A DNA stretch of 64,000 nt, taken from Takakia lepidozioides. Its lineage: Eukaryota; Streptophyta; Takakiopsida; Takakiales; Takakiaceae. Both the position numbers and the translations under genes were made by a program. The notes under the pieces were generated by a model. That model worked only from the letters and a program-made list of their open reading frames with translations. It was not told the DNA's origin and searched no databases. Of this stretch, positions 61,457 through 64,000 are shown one piece after another (the first letter of the stretch is position 1; each line of letters starts with the position of its first letter). The stretch spans positions 38,979,053-39,043,052 of the forward strand of contig CM060732.1 of assembly GCA_030704615.1 (NCBI GenBank), read 5' to 3'.

Positions 61457-63247
61457 ATGCAGGTAGTTCCCTCCAAGAAACAAGAACAAGAAATAGGAAG
61501 TGTTATGAGCGGAAGAGTCGGGGTGGCTCAGAATAGCCAAGGTCTCGACGACAGGGGCAATCAAAGCACTAGTTTTGTAGCTATGGCAGATGTAACGGAT
61601 TACACACTCGCTTTACTTCTCACGCAGTGGCGCAAGGACGGAAGCATTGAGCGTACATTTTCTCTCACTCGTTATTTGCAAGCCCCACAAGCTTACACGC
61701 ACTTACTTGTTCCATTCTGTGCCAACCATACCTTCATGCTCTGTGCCCTGCAAGCTTTCCTTCAGCTATTTCAAACAAAGCCTTTCTGTTTGTCTAGAAT
61801 GAAGAGAGTGAGGGGAATGGAGGATATCAGGGTGAAGAGCACCACAATACTGCAGAAGCAAACAATTGCAGCACCACAGGCAGTACAGCTACTAAGGGAG
61901 TTGCGATTGGAGGGGCTGTTACGCAAGGACTGGTCCTTGCATCATCGGCAGTTCATGATACAATTTCTTCAGAATTTTGTGCCTCGGACGGGAGTTACTC
62001 AGGTGAGGGGAGTAGATATAGAAATTACTCCCCAGTACCTGCAGCAATTGTTTGATTTGCCATCAGGACATGTGGATGTGGATGAGCACAGGGCAAGATT
62101 GCAAATAGGGAATTTGTTCCAAGAAGGGAGTTTCCTTAAAACTCAAGGTTACTCTTGTACCAAAGCCGAGTACCCAGGGCTTAGGGAAGTTGGCCAAATA
62201 TTGAACGTTCTATTTGCCATGAAACAGAACCAACAGTATTTGAGCAGGTCATTCACAGAGGAGATCCTGAAAGCTTTGAGGGGAGAGGATGTCGCTTGGG
62301 CGGAGTTAATGTACAACAGATTGGTGGACGAGATGAAGAGGTTACAGCGCACTGCTGCTAAGTCTCCGATCATTGTGTCCGGTCCAGTCATTGCCCAAAT
62401 AATTCTTGATTCTTGCATACTTGATACTCGGGAACGTAAGGAGATGAGAGTGTTTGAGGCAGAAACCACTGCAATTGAAGAGCAGGGCTCTTCACACAGT
62501 GAGGGTGGACTAGCAGGGCAACAACAATCTAAGAGACAGAGGCGGGGTATGATTGTAGTGGCGGATCCACTGGCTTCACGGAAACCGCACGATAATGTTT
62601 CCCAAGCTCTTGTGCAGGATGGGGCACAGCAGCAAAGAGAACTGCTATTATTGGAAGCACGACCTTCAGAGAGGGAAGAGGAAGTCAATTCAATACCACA
62701 GCCACCACAACCAATTGACTCAGATGTTTTGGAGGTTCCACAATTAGTATATGCTATGACTTCACCCCCAATTGCTCTGGAAGGAGAAAAGTTGGATATA
62801 CCCACTACAGAGCAGGTTGTGGCCGAAATTGAAAATGGTGACCTTCTCTATGAAAACTCTGGCTTGGTGAGGGAATCAGTGATTCCAGAGGTGCAGCGGT
62901 TGTCCAGGGAAAACCCTGCTGTGCATGTAATACCCACACCTGTGATGGAGGTACCAGGGGTAGAATATCAAGACACTGCAGCACCTGTGGCGGATGAGGT
63001 GGTTCAGGAAGAGAATCTGGTGGGGCAATGGCCTGAATGGTTGGTGAGGCATCACACTGTCAAGGATCAGGAAGAGCAGCAACAAGCTCACCATGATGAC
63101 CCTCAGCAGGCCATGCTTATGAGTTCCATAAGCAGAACACTTAATTTGTTGGGCACTTATGTGAAATCTCATGTTCCATCTACCCAATTGGTAGCTTTGA
63201 GGGAGGAACTCAGGATGGAGTTTGAGGCTCGACTTGCCACTGAGTGA
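61457..63247 (+). pseudogene. A3 extra protein, N-terminal half
   Basis: The counterpart of A2 46266 onward starts at the ATG at 61583 (MADVTDYTLALLLTQW). The conserved N-terminal part is well kept (QFLQNFVPRTGVTQVRGVDI, QYLSRSFTEEILKAL), while the acidic middle is clearly diverged and carries extra residues (IDSDVLEVPQLVYAM). TGA at 63245 (TGT in A2) interrupts it as the coiled coil begins. Confidence 0.85.
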
Positions 63248-64000
63248 GCAAACAAGGTCGATAAGGAGGTCAATCTCAAGTTACAGCAAGAGTTAGAGGA
63301 CACAAAGGCTGCTTTGCAGTTGGCCAAGGGACATTTGATTGAAGCAGGCCTTGCGCAAGACCAGTTGCACAAAGCACATAAACAACAGTTATACCAAATG
63401 CAGGTGAAGCATGAGGGCAAGTTGCAAGAAGTGAATGCACTACATACAGAGTTGCAGGCAGTACATGAGAGGATGACCATACAATGTGCTACTCTCACAT
63501 TTACTCTTGAGCAAACTGCATTAGAAGTTAACAGACAAGGGGAGAGATGTATGAAGGCAGAGGCAGAGATAATCGAGCAGGCGAAACTCATTGTTGATAT
63601 GAAGAATACAATCTGTCGCAATGAGAATACTTTCAAGCAATACAAACAGGTTGAGGCTGACCAAGAGAGGTACATCCTGGAGTTGCAACAAACAGTCATG
63701 GTCAATAGAAATGAACTCTCTGTGGCTAACAAGGCTTGGAAGGAAGCCAATAATCTAGTTGCTGCCTATGCGAGTTTGGTTGAACCTCATATGAAGCGCA
63801 TGGAGGCTTTACAACAGCAGTTAGATGTGTACAGGCTCACAGAGGAGCAGACTCTCATGGGTGCCACACACGACTTGGTGGATAACCACCTTATGCAGGT
63901 CTGGTTAGCACAAGGGCCGGTGGAAGGCAAAGCACCATGGAAGCTCACCCAGGGCGAGATGAATGAACTCAGACTTCAGGTGCAGAACATTGCCACAACT
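63248..64000 (+). pseudogene. A3 extra protein, coiled-coil part, cut by window end
   Basis: The same frame continues after the TGA with the coiled coil (KQQLYQMQVKHEGKLQEV and so on) and the start of the second coiled coil (NELRLQVQNIATT) at the last bases. It is open to the window end, apart from the stop before it. Confidence 0.85.

Larger units (their letters stand above)
56158..64000 (+). mobile_element. Ty3/gypsy retrotransposon, family A, copy A3 (5' truncated, continues past window)
   Basis: Similarity to A1 and A2 starts abruptly within Gag (GCAAGAGCTGAAAAGGAAG, matching A2 at about 40768). There is no LTR, primer site or capsid part. Protease, RT, RNase H, integrase and most of the extra ORF follow, and the window ends inside the extra ORF. 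It is more diverged from A1 and A2 than they are from each other, especially in the extra ORF and in the shortened linker. The truncation may come from a deletion or from an abortive insertion. Confidence 0.92.

Overview
This window is a block of nested and tandem repeats from the nuclear genome of a land plant, most likely a large-genome seed-free lineage (fern, lycophyte or bryophyte). The evidence is several Ty3/gypsy LTR retrotransposons with plant-type architecture: one chromovirus with a chromodomain, two elements primed by an initiator tRNA-Met-type site, and an Athila/Tat-like non-chromoviral family. Spliced gene fragments with GT-AG introns are also present, and there is no prokaryote-like gene organisation. 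The species cannot be fixed from the sequence alone, and no intact ordinary host gene was recognised.

Layout. (1) 1-23300 is retroelement A, copy A1, on the + strand. Its 5' LTR lies outside the window, and it is split by element B (3637-14834), a complete minus-strand gypsy element with 2.3-kb LTRs. (2) 23301-29247 is element C, a decayed chromovirus. A1 sits inside the 5' LTR of C, so the order of events is C, then A1, then B. (3) 29248-37651 holds two minus-strand copies of a SWIM zinc-finger, MULE-transposase-like gene, a plus-strand candidate exon, and arrays of short palindromes. (4) 37657-51140 is copy A2, complete with two LTRs and a 5-bp target duplication (AAGAA). (5) 51141-54700 is a broken plus-strand gene whose 2.5-kb intron is filled by about 20 copies of a 116-bp repeat carrying a 36-bp perfect or near-perfect palindrome. 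(6) 54700-56157 is AT-rich DNA with a tRNA-like (SINE-like) segment. (7) 56158-64000 is copy A3, truncated at its 5' end and running off the window.

Element A encodes Gag (three CCHC knuckles), protease, reverse transcriptase, RNase H and integrase. Unusually, the pol frame continues without a stop through a repetitive TAYHS-type linker into a further protein of about 1255 residues. In A2 this is one open frame of 2260 codons. In A1 the same frame is kept across the junction and broken there only by two stops where A2 has CAG. The extra protein has a conserved N-terminal part, long coiled coils, a conserved C-terminal part and a basic Ser/Arg/Pro-rich tail. It has no signal peptide or membrane segment that I can see.

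The most unusual signal is the palindrome system. Two arrays about 19 kb apart (separated now by A2) have unrelated stems but the same loop core, CG-NCAA-CG. They vary within the array partly by paired (compensatory) changes, sometimes have the loop flipped relative to the stem, and lie next to exons of plus-strand genes that are head-to-head with the SWIM genes. I read this as a possible two-gene unit with intronic hairpin arrays; the pairing of genes and any function are inference.
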